Shown here in pieces: positions 17,454 to 24,770 of a stretch of DNA of 64,000 nt. The position numbers were made by a program, and so were the translations under genes. The notes under the pieces are model-generated. The model was not told the origin of the DNA. It saw nothing but the letters and a program-made list of their open reading frames with translations, and searched no databases. The first letter of the stretch is position 1; each line of letters opens with the position of its first letter. The DNA lies in NCBI GenBank assembly GCA_030673825.1, contig JAUTCS010000118.1, positions 1 to 64,000 of the forward strand. Direction: 5' to 3'. Origin of the DNA: Verrucomicrobiota bacterium JB024. GTDB lineage: Bacteria; Verrucomicrobiota; Verrucomicrobiia; Opitutales; Cerasicoccaceae.

Positions 17454-18857
17454 CTAATCGTTTCCGTTCAGGTGGGCATCCTGGTCGATTTGGCTGGATT
17501 GCTCCTCTATCTGGCGCAGGGGTAGCCAGGGGACCAGGAACCAGGCGGGAAGGGAGATTAGTACGCTCAGGTTGTAAGTCCAAAAGTAGCCGACGGCCTC
17601 TTGTGTAAACCCACAGAGGGTGCCCCCCATGATGAAGCCCAGCAATAGGATGCCTCCGGCAATAGCGCCGTAGGTCGCCTTGTTTTCTCCGGCGTTCTTG
17701 GAGATTAGGTCCACCATCACTACAATGGGAGCGAATGAAATCCCATAGCCGAAATTCTCAATCACGCCGGCGGCCAGGACCCACAGGTTTGCTTCGAACA
17801 TCCATGGCTCTTTCAACAGTCCGCCAAAGGTCACGGCGTAGGTATGGATTTCCAGATGCGGGCTGTAAGCTAGATAGGAGTACATGATGTTCGGGATGAA
17901 CATCAGTGGCATCAGGATAAAAAGGACGCGGTGCAGTTTAAAGACTTTGACCAGAATACCTCCGATGATGCCTGCGACCACCATGCTCGCCATGGTGAAC
18001 GGTGACATCACGCCGAGGATTTTCAGGTTGAGACCCATGCCTCCGAGCTCGGGCGGGTCCAGGCAAAAGGGCATCTCGATGTACTTGCACAGTCCTTCTC
18101 CGAATCGGCTCAGAAACAGAAAGAGGAGAATGGTCAGGCCGGACTGTTGACGTACGAAGCTGACGAATATCCGACCGTACGAGCTGGGGGTGAGCTTGAC
18201 GTGTTCCCCTTTGTCCACCAGCGGGTAGGGGAGGACAAACTTGAGGTAAACCCACAGCAGTACCAGCGCGGCGCCGGTCAGCGCAAAGATACCGCCCCAG
18301 GCTATGTGGTAGCCGTGGCGCTCGGCCATGATGCCTGCCAGGTAAATCAGCAGGGTCGACCCAGTCATCAACCCGATGCGGTAGCAGGCGACGTTAATGC
18401 CTGAGTACAGCGCGATCTCCTCGGCATTGAGCGAGGAGACCTTATAGCCCCGTTCGGTGATCTCGAAGATGGACAGCAGGACAATCATACCGAGGAAGAC
18501 GGCGCTGATCAGCAGATAGCTGGTTCCGATGAAATACAGAATACCGGAGAGGGCGAAGATGGAGAGGATGATGGCGAAGAGCGTCCGCATCATGGTCATG
18601 CGGTAGGTGCCCATCCGCTCCACCATCGGCGCCCACAGCGCATTGAACGCGAGCGGTATCTGCAGGGCGGCGGCCAGTCCGACCATGGCGTTACTGGCTC
18701 CCAGGGTCTTATAAACCATTGTCAGAAACACGCCTGAAAAGTCGTGCGCCAGCCCGTTGACATACTCCAGCATGGGCATGAACTTCCAGGCTGGCTTGTG
18801 ATGGGAGACCTTGTGCCCCTTGGGCGGTGCGGTCAGATCGGCATTGGGTTTTAGCAT
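17454..18857 (-). CDS. MFS transporter
   Basis: A 467-residue membrane protein with about 12 hydrophobic helices. The first cytoplasmic loop shows 'MVERMGTYRMTMM', a degenerate form of the MFS loop motif. The topology fits a sugar or oligosaccharide carrier of the major facilitator superfamily. It is the last gene of a minus-strand run (D-lyxose isomerase, sialidase-fold protein, pseudopilin, MFS), so uptake of the sugar handled by that operon is a reasonable inference. The gap to the pseudopilin gene is 99 bp. Confidence 0.82.
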   Translation of the reverse strand: MLKPNADLTAPPKGHKVSHHKPAWKFMPMLEYVNGLAHDFSGVFLTMVYKTLGASNAMVGLAAALQIPLAFNALWAPMVERMGTYRMTMMRTLFAIILSIFALSGILYFIGTSYLLISAVFLGMIVLLSIFEITERGYKVSSLNAEEIALYSGINVACYRIGLMTGSTLLIYLAGIMAERHGYHIAWGGIFALTGAALVLLWVYLKFVLPYPLVDKGEHVKLTPSSYGRIFVSFVRQQSGLTILLFLFLSRFGEGLCKYIEMPFCLDPPELGGMGLNLKILGVMSPFTMASMVVAGIIGGILVKVFKLHRVLFILMPLMFIPNIMYSYLAYSPHLEIHTYAVTFGGLLKEPWMFEANLWVLAAGVIENFGYGISFAPIVVMVDLISKNAGENKATYGAIAGGILLLGFIMGGTLCGFTQEAVGYFWTYNLSVLISLPAWFLVPWLPLRQIEEQSSQIDQDAHLNGND

Positions 18858-18956
18858 GAAAAAGATGATCTGTAGGAGGGCGGGGAAGGTGTCCCCTGCT
18901 CCGGGTTCAAGGGAAGTGGTTGCTGGCTTTCGCTGCCGGGCAGTGGCTGTCCTCGG

Positions 18957-19667
18957 TCAGCGGGCAAGGGTGAGCGCAGTCGTGGGCTCAGACAGGGAGC
19001 CGTCCAGAAACAGGAAAATGCGCTTCCCGTCGAAAGCTCCATCCGCGGGCAGCCGTCCGCTGTCCGCAGACACCCATGACTTCTGGTCGGCGGTGCAAAG
19101 AATTCCCACGCGGTAGGCTTTCTCTGAAAGCTCGGACAGGCGGGGGGGCTGATTCGGGGACTGGGCAGCCCAGCCCATTTGCAGAAACGGTGTTCCGGCT
19201 TCCGCATTGGTGTTGCCTCCCCACGGGCGATCCTCGGCGGCGAGTGAGGCGGGGCCATTGCTGCGCACGTACTGGGCGGTGTGGGTATCTGTCTGGGCCG
19301 CTTCAGACAGGGCGGGACAGCTCAGTACGTCCGAGAGCGTCCGATTGGTGGCCGGTGGCAGGTTGTAGTAGGGGAACAGATAATTATTCAGGTGGGCCTG
19401 CGTCGTATAGGTTGTCGGGTTGACATACCAGGGGAACACGGCCCAGGTGGCCGGTCCCGGCATTTTCCCCTGATGGTCGTTCGCGTAGGCAAGGATCGCC
19501 ATCCCGGTTTGCCGCAGGGATGCCGACGTTTTTGTCTGCATGCTCATCGCGCGGACTTTACCGACCGCCGGAATGATGATGGCTGTCAGTACCGCGATCA
19601 CGGCAATGACCGAAAGAAGCTCGATCAGACTGAAGGCCGGGCGGACGGGTCGGGGAATGCGGGGCAT
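18957..19667 (-). CDS. Prepilin-type pseudopilin
   Basis: A 236-residue protein whose N-terminus carries the prepilin cleavage/methylation signal 'AFSLIELLSVIAVIAVLTA', with Ala instead of Gly before the methylated Phe, and a long hydrophobic helix. The C-terminal 'FDGKRIFLFLDGSLSE' resembles the DG end of the H-x9-DG motif but lacks the His. A purine-rich AAGGA precedes the ATG. It lies 14 bp downstream of the sialidase-fold gene, repeating the pattern of a pseudopilin beside a polysaccharide-active gene seen at 10562-13913. Confidence 0.83.
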   Translation of the reverse strand: MPRIPRPVRPAFSLIELLSVIAVIAVLTAIIIPAVGKVRAMSMQTKTSASLRQTGMAILAYANDHQGKMPGPATWAVFPWYVNPTTYTTQAHLNNYLFPYYNLPPATNRTLSDVLSCPALSEAAQTDTHTAQYVRSNGPASLAAEDRPWGGNTNAEAGTPFLQMGWAAQSPNQPPRLSELSEKAYRVGILCTADQKSWVSADSGRLPADGAFDGKRIFLFLDGSLSEPTTALTLAR

Positions 19668-19681
19668 GGGAAGTCCTTCGG

Positions 19682-21499
19682 CTAAACGAGTTGTCGATGC
19701 GCGCAGGCGTGCCCCACGGCTTCGCTCACCAGGAGGGCGCGGGCATAAATCCGCAACTCGCTCAGGTGTGGAGAAAAATGCGCGTCAGGTTGCCCATTCG
19801 CGTGCGTAAGGGTAGGACTGAAGCGGCTCCATCCGTACTGGCGGTCTTCGCCACCGTCCTGCAAGTGTCCATCCACTACAAACATGACAATGTGAGGCCC
19901 ACCGTCCACGATCAGGCTGACACTATGGCTGGCGGGTGTGAGTGGATCGCTCGTGGCGAGGCAGGTCTGACGGCCGTCTCCGAGGGTGAGCTGCAGCCGG
20001 TGGCTGGAGTCCAAGGCCAACCTTAATCCCTTCCCGCTTGAGTCCATTGTGTCAATGAGGACCGTATCGGCGTTACTGGCATCTACGATAAAATCGAGGG
20101 TAAAGCCCTGGTGCGTGCTGGTGGAAAAGAATTCGCTGGACAGATGATGGTGCTGGAGAAGTTCCGGGAGCCTGGGCATGGGAGCGGATTGCGGCGGCTC
20201 GGCCATGTATGCAAGAAGCGTCTCGTCCTCAATAAAGCTGTTTAGCATGTGCTGATTCAGCAACGTGTCGAGCAGGTGGTCGTCGATGCGGTGAACGCGG
20301 GCGATGGTTTTTTGGGTCTCAGTAATCCAGAAGTGACCGCTCTCCTCGATCAGGTCAGGGTAGCTCATCCGGACCGCCGGGTCGTCATCATAGAGCAGAA
20401 TCTCCGGTTCCGACCACACGATGCGCTTGCCCGAGCCGTCCGGGCTATCGACTTCGCGCCCCGCGCAGAGCCAGGCGGGATTACGTCCTGAGTAAGCACC
20501 GGAGTTGGCCCAATCGTCGATCATGGAGATCGGCCCGTGGCCGCCGTGGTTGTGGAACCAGTACAGGTATCGGCCCGACTGGGTCTTCCAGACAAAGTTC
20601 GCCGCGCGCGGGTGCTTGAACAGTCTCGGGGCTGGATCGCGAGGATCGTAGGAGGCGCATTGCGGGGGAGTCCAGGAGCGTCCGCCGTCCTCGCTGTAGG
20701 CACAAGCGGGATGGCCACCTATCGTGCGGTATACACTGTAGAGGGTGCCGTCGCTGAGTTCGACCACCGTATGCTCTTCAGCCACGCGTCCGCAGTCAGG
20801 GGGAGGACGTAGCCCGACGTCCCCGTCGGGAAGGGTTGTCCACTCGATGCGGGTAGGGTCTGATTCCGTGAGAATATTGTCACTGCGTAAAAAGACGCCT
20901 TCGGATTGAGCGTAAAAGCCGGCTCCCATGGCTCCGACTTTGCTATGGGGTAGGTAAACGCTTCCACTACGGCTGATCATTGGACGTCCGACATTCCAGA
21001 AAAAACGGAGTTTTCCCTGATAGCTGTTTTGCTTGTCGCAGGCAAAGGCTCGGATAGGGATCTCGTGACGCTCGGGGGACCAGCTTTTGCCGTGGTCGTC
21101 GCTGTATTTGAAGACGTAGTGCCCGAGGGAGTCGACACGTTCATAGGTGCCGCCATCTTCACGGAGAACTTCCCGGACACGGTCCGTATTGTGATTGTAG
21201 AACGCGTAAATGCGCCCGGAGGGGACCTTCAGTGCAACGGCATAGGAGGCTTCGGGGCCGTCTGCAGGCTCAAGCGGAACAGGCGATTCCCACGTGTGAC
21301 CCTGGTCGGTGCTGCGCAGGGAGGTGACGATCTGGCCCGGGTCTCCCTCGTCACCGGTTCCTGTGGTGACGACGCAGACCCAGGCACCGTCATCGGCTTT
21401 CACCACGTAGGGTTGATCGCAGTAGTTCAGGGTAGGGATGCGTAATCCTTGGGCCGTATTGCGGGAGTCGGCGGTCTTCTCTTGTTCGGAATGTCTCAT
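19682..21499 (-). CDS. BNR/Asp-box sialidase-fold protein
   Basis: A 605-residue protein with a six-bladed sialidase-type propeller in the first 400 residues. Three Asp boxes are clear: 'STDQGHTW', 'SDDHGKSW' and 'SEDGGRSW'. The C-terminal 170 residues look like a concanavalin/LamG-type beta-sandwich ('FTLDFIVDASNADTVLIDTM' to the end). No signal peptide is visible, so it may be cytoplasmic, or exported by an unusual route. Related proteins are exo-sialidases, rhamnosidase-like enzymes or lectin-like propellers; the substrate is open. The neighbour D-lyxose isomerase starts 23 bp upstream in the same operon. Confidence 0.78.
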   Translation of the reverse strand: MRHSEQEKTADSRNTAQGLRIPTLNYCDQPYVVKADDGAWVCVVTTGTGDEGDPGQIVTSLRSTDQGHTWESPVPLEPADGPEASYAVALKVPSGRIYAFYNHNTDRVREVLREDGGTYERVDSLGHYVFKYSDDHGKSWSPERHEIPIRAFACDKQNSYQGKLRFFWNVGRPMISRSGSVYLPHSKVGAMGAGFYAQSEGVFLRSDNILTESDPTRIEWTTLPDGDVGLRPPPDCGRVAEEHTVVELSDGTLYSVYRTIGGHPACAYSEDGGRSWTPPQCASYDPRDPAPRLFKHPRAANFVWKTQSGRYLYWFHNHGGHGPISMIDDWANSGAYSGRNPAWLCAGREVDSPDGSGKRIVWSEPEILLYDDDPAVRMSYPDLIEESGHFWITETQKTIARVHRIDDHLLDTLLNQHMLNSFIEDETLLAYMAEPPQSAPMPRLPELLQHHHLSSEFFSTSTHQGFTLDFIVDASNADTVLIDTMDSSGKGLRLALDSSHRLQLTLGDGRQTCLATSDPLTPASHSVSLIVDGGPHIVMFVVDGHLQDGGEDRQYGWSRFSPTLTHANGQPDAHFSPHLSELRIYARALLVSEAVGHACAHRQLV

Positions 21500-21522
21500 G
21501 GGGTGGGGGGCTTGGGCGATAC

Positions 21523-22302
21523 TCAGGCTTTGACCTCTGCCACTTGCGGAGTGCTCGCGCGGGGGTATTCATTGCATAGGTAACGCACCCGCGGTTCGTC
21601 CTCAATGATTTTTGGGAAACGGGTGGACCATTCGTCGATAAAGTAGTTGTCGCTATAATCGTCACATACGGTGGAGACTTCACCGCTGACGGTATAGCCG
21701 ATTCCGTCGATGCGTACGCCGGTGCCCTCCTCCGCCCAGAACTGGTGAAATGTCGAAGCGGGAATCGAGATGCTTTCGCCAGGTTCCAGGCGAATTTCCG
21801 AGCCGGCCTTGATGATGCGACGCGTACCGTCTATAGAGGCGGTTATGCTGCCGCGGGGGCTGGGCAAGCCGTCCTCGCCGATGGTGTGCAGGCTGACGAT
21901 TACGTTGCCTCCGCCGCGGTTGATGATGTCCTCGCGCTTGCTCAGGTGGTAGTGGATGGGGGAACGCTGGTTCTCCGGCTCGATGAGGAATTTTTCGGCG
22001 TAGGGCTTGGGATAGCGGTGGTCCTTGGCGGGAGGAAGTCCGTTGCGAAGCGTGAACAGTGTGCGCCCCAATCGGTGGAAGTCCTGGCTGCCGAAATCCG
22101 TCACGTCCCATCCCAGTCCGCAGTCGCGGATTTCGTCTGATTCGGGGCCGGCCTGTTCCCACTGCTCAGGGCTCCAGTGCCCGAAAGTGGGCAGGCTGAT
22201 TCCTAGCCGTTTGAGAACTTCCTCTGAGATGAGGATGGATTGATTAATGGTGGAGCGGCTCAGCGGCGACGATCCAAGTGGGGTTAGGAAAGGCGATTGC
22301 AT
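21523..22302 (-). CDS. D-lyxose ketol-isomerase family protein
   Basis: A 259-residue cupin enzyme. The metal-binding stretch 'IHYHLSKREDIINRGGGN' matches the D-lyxose isomerase signature, and a later His lies in 'STFHQFWAEEG'. The family interconverts D-lyxose with D-xylulose and often D-mannose with D-fructose, using Mn2+. It is the first gene of the minus-strand operon and is divergent from a GntR-type regulator across 125 bp. Its presence suggests that the operon feeds lyxose or mannose-like sugar into central metabolism. Confidence 0.85.
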   Translation of the reverse strand: MQSPFLTPLGSSPLSRSTINQSILISEEVLKRLGISLPTFGHWSPEQWEQAGPESDEIRDCGLGWDVTDFGSQDFHRLGRTLFTLRNGLPPAKDHRYPKPYAEKFLIEPENQRSPIHYHLSKREDIINRGGGNVIVSLHTIGEDGLPSPRGSITASIDGTRRIIKAGSEIRLEPGESISIPASTFHQFWAEEGTGVRIDGIGYTVSGEVSTVCDDYSDNYFIDEWSTRFPKIIEDEPRVRYLCNEYPRASTPQVAEVKA

Positions 22303-22397
22303 GAACGGCTGTATGATCGATCAAAAAAGAATAATCAAGAGAAATAATTTGAGTTTCATCGATAGGATGGGCTTTTGGACTTGTCGGAGGCGTATGT

Positions 22398-22407
22398 GGT
22401 ATATACC
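22398..22407. promoter_or_regulatory. Candidate operator for the GntR/FCD regulator
   Basis: A perfect 10-bp palindrome, GGTATATACC, lies 20 bp upstream of the regulator's ATG, in the space shared with the divergent lyxose isomerase operon. FadR/UxuR-type regulators are known to bind GT-Nx-AC palindromes such as TGGTATACCA. The assignment is by position and resemblance only. Confidence 0.35.
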
Positions 22408-22427
22408 GTGGTGGCGATAATTACTAC

Positions 22428-23126
22428 ATGAACATCAAGCAGGCCAAATCGGGGCAAGTGGAGGTCTTTGAGACCAATGCCGTCAGACTTTATCATCAGC
22501 TCCAGCGGGAAATCCTGATCGGGAAGCTTCACCCTGGTGAGCGTCTTGTGCGTAAGGCCTTGTGCGACCGTTTTAAGGTCAGTCAGTCGACGGTGACGGA
22601 AGCGCTATGGCGCCTTGAGAGCGATGGTTTGGTGGAGAGCGCACCGATGTACGGGACGCGCGTCTGCGAGATTACAATGGAGCGTACGCGCAATGAACAT
22701 ATCCTGCGCGAAGCACTCGAGTGTCAGGTTGCCCGGGAGGTTACGGAGGTGTTGCGCCCGGATGACGAGCCGGTTTTGTTGGAGATGGCGGACGAGGTTG
22801 ATCGCGCGATGCAGGTCGGGGCAAAGTACTCCGAGGCAGGGATGGAGTCACACCGTTCTTTTCATATGAAACTCGCGGAAATAACTGGTTTAGAGATCCT
22901 TATGAAGGAAATGGATCAGCAGTGGAGGCGGCATCTGGTGTTGTTTAACTGGATCAGTTCGAAGCTCCTTCCGGTGCCGCAGGGCTGGCACCGCATGTTG
23001 TTGCTGGAAATTTTTTCGCGTGATCCTGATCGGGCTGAGCGAGCCATGCGCACGCATGTGCGCTATGGGCGCTCCCGTTATCTGGAAGTGGTTGAAGAGA
23101 TCAACAGCGATCATAGCCGGCGCTAG
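22428..23126 (+). CDS. GntR family regulator with FCD domain
   Basis: A 232-residue regulator of the FadR subgroup. A winged HTH occupies residues 15-80 ('LHPGERLVRKALCDRFKVSQ', then 'TEALWRLESDGLVES'), followed by an all-helical FCD ligand domain with His/Asp-type metal contacts ('SHRSFHMKLAEITG', 'MRTHVRYG'). Relatives respond to sugar acids or organic acids. It is divergent from the D-lyxose isomerase operon and most likely controls it. Confidence 0.88.
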   Translation: MNIKQAKSGQVEVFETNAVRLYHQLQREILIGKLHPGERLVRKALCDRFKVSQSTVTEALWRLESDGLVESAPMYGTRVCEITMERTRNEHILREALECQVAREVTEVLRPDDEPVLLEMADEVDRAMQVGAKYSEAGMESHRSFHMKLAEITGLEILMKEMDQQWRRHLVLFNWISSKLLPVPQGWHRMLLLEIFSRDPDRAERAMRTHVRYGRSRYLEVVEEINSDHSRR

Positions 23127-23465
23127 GAATTGTTCGGCCCGCGGGGGTGCGCTGGGTGCACACTCAGCGGCATGCAAATGGTAGCCCTGATTGTGTGGCC
23201 GCGGGGTGACTGATGGTGTTGACGCCGTTTGTTTCTCTGTTTTGAGGCGGAAGTAGCGTGCCGTGCAGGCATGTTGGCGGAGCTGCGTGTCGAGTGCCAC
23301 GGTGGGAGAGGTTCAGTAGGGCGCGTTATTTCTGTATTGTGCCCTTGGATCCGTTTTGGACGGGTTTAAGTTTTTGGAAAAAGACCTTGACCTGGATAAA
23401 TATAATCGATCAAATTTATTTCAACGCTTACGTCGTTGTTAGCTTTAACCCCGAAAAATATTACT
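23127..23465 (+). promoter_or_regulatory. Long leader upstream of the second PEP-CTERM-like gene
   Basis: A 339-base gap without a gene. The last 80 bases are AT-rich. A perfect TATAAT lies at 23401-23406, but no good -35 box is spaced for it. The 10-mer ATCGATCAAA at 23405-23414 also occurs at 22316-22325, in front of the lyxose isomerase gene. Confidence 0.35.
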
Positions 23466-24398
23466 ATGAAAGCATCCTTCCTTAATGGCTTGGTCCTGGC
23501 GCTTGCGCCTTTTGCGTTTACCTCCGGTCTGGTCGCTCAGACGGTGATGATTGACTACAACAGCGAATCCTCCATCTCGGATAATCTGACGAAGGGGCTG
23601 ATGCGCGCCACTTCCGGTACTGGCTACGAAAGCGCGGGCGATCTGACCTACAGCGCGGGTAGTGGCCTCTCGGGCTCCGGTGCGGCCTATGCCCCCAGCG
23701 GTTTTCCTGATAATCTTATGTACGCGACGAAGGCCACGTTTGACGGTGGTTTCACTTCTGCGACGTTTGGAACGTACGTGTACACGCGTGCCGATGTTCT
23801 CACCAACCAGGGTGGGTTGGCTGTGTCGATGGGTTTTGTCAGCCTGGCGACCCCGGAGTCGGGGAATGGTACGGCTAACACCGGTAGCCCGGCTGGCGTT
23901 CCGACGCCGACTCCCCTGAGTGCGTCGAACCAATACTCCCTGGCTGTATCTCTGCGCACCTCGTACGATACCGAGGGCAATGAGGTTTTTGGGTTCAACC
24001 TCTATAGTAATGGGGCGTTGGTCGGGCAGACCTCTTCCAGTGAAACGGTGCTCGTGACTGTGGGCAGCTGGTATTACTGGGAAGCGTCGGTTGGTCATAG
24101 CGGCAACGACTACACGGTGACGGCCTCGCTCTACTCCTCGGATGGTTCAGGTACGATTGGCGGAACGGCTCTGCTCACGAAATCCTTTTCCGTCGAAAAC
24201 GCGGAGCTGTCCGCGCTGGAGGATATTTATGGCCTGCTTTCCGGGCAAAACTCTGGTCGCCGCGGTATCGAGTATCTTGATAATACGAGCTATGAAGTCA
24301 TTCCTGAAGTGTCCCAGTCTTCGTTGATCATGGGTGCCCTTGGCATGTTTGCCCTGTTGGCCGGCCTGCGCCGTTGCCGTCGGGGTTCGAAGTCTTGA
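23466..24398 (+). CDS. Exported protein with PEP-CTERM-like tail
   Basis: A 310-residue protein with a signal peptide ('LALAPFAFTSGLVAQ', cleavage near residue 25), a Gly/Ser/Thr-rich beta body, and a tail 'IPEVSQSSLIMGALGMFALLAGLRRCRRG' in which a near-PEP motif (PEV) precedes a transmembrane helix and a cluster of Arg. It fits an exosortase substrate with a slightly degenerate motif. The ATG at 23466 is preferred because it begins the signal peptide. A strong terminator follows. Confidence 0.78.
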   Translation: MKASFLNGLVLALAPFAFTSGLVAQTVMIDYNSESSISDNLTKGLMRATSGTGYESAGDLTYSAGSGLSGSGAAYAPSGFPDNLMYATKATFDGGFTSATFGTYVYTRADVLTNQGGLAVSMGFVSLATPESGNGTANTGSPAGVPTPTPLSASNQYSLAVSLRTSYDTEGNEVFGFNLYSNGALVGQTSSSETVLVTVGSWYYWEASVGHSGNDYTVTASLYSSDGSGTIGGTALLTKSFSVENAELSALEDIYGLLSGQNSGRRGIEYLDNTSYEVIPEVSQSSLIMGALGMFALLAGLRRCRRGSKS

Positions 24399-24409
24399 TC
24401 TGGAAGCCA

Positions 24410-24453
24410 GGGGTAAGGCCGTCTTTATCGGTACGGCCTTACCCCGGGTTTTG
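24410..24453 (+). terminator. Intrinsic terminator after the PEP-CTERM-like gene
   Basis: A perfect 13-bp stem (GGGGTAAGGCCGT at 24410-24422 with ACGGCCTTACCCC at 24433-24445) with a 10-base loop, followed by GGGTTTTG. The weak U-tract is offset by the very stable stem. Confidence 0.7.
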
Positions 24454-24770
24454 CCTTATGTTGATTCAGCTCTTTGGCAGCCGGTTCCGCTTGCCTGCTG
24501 TACCGTGGTGTCGGGCTAGGGTTGCTTTTTTCACTGCCATCGACTGGGGGAAGCCCGTTCACCCAGTGCATGCCGGGCGCGTTTTTCTCTGTTCTTGCAT
24601 TTTCGGATTTGAGGGACCGGGCACGGACAGGCCCTTTATCTAAATGTAAAAATGCCTATCTAATACTAGGACTAGTGATCCGAAGGTTCCCCCTCCTTCC
24701 CCACAACAGTCACCACCCGTTTTTTCGAACCAGTCTGCATTGCTGGTCATCAGCTTTATCTTCAGTTCTC
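24454..24770. other. Intergenic gap before the GH39-like gene
   Basis: About 317 bases with no recognisable gene. The open frame of the hydrolase extends through it, but the sequence has no family resemblance before the signal peptide at 24771. Any promoter here is not clear. Confidence 0.4.
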
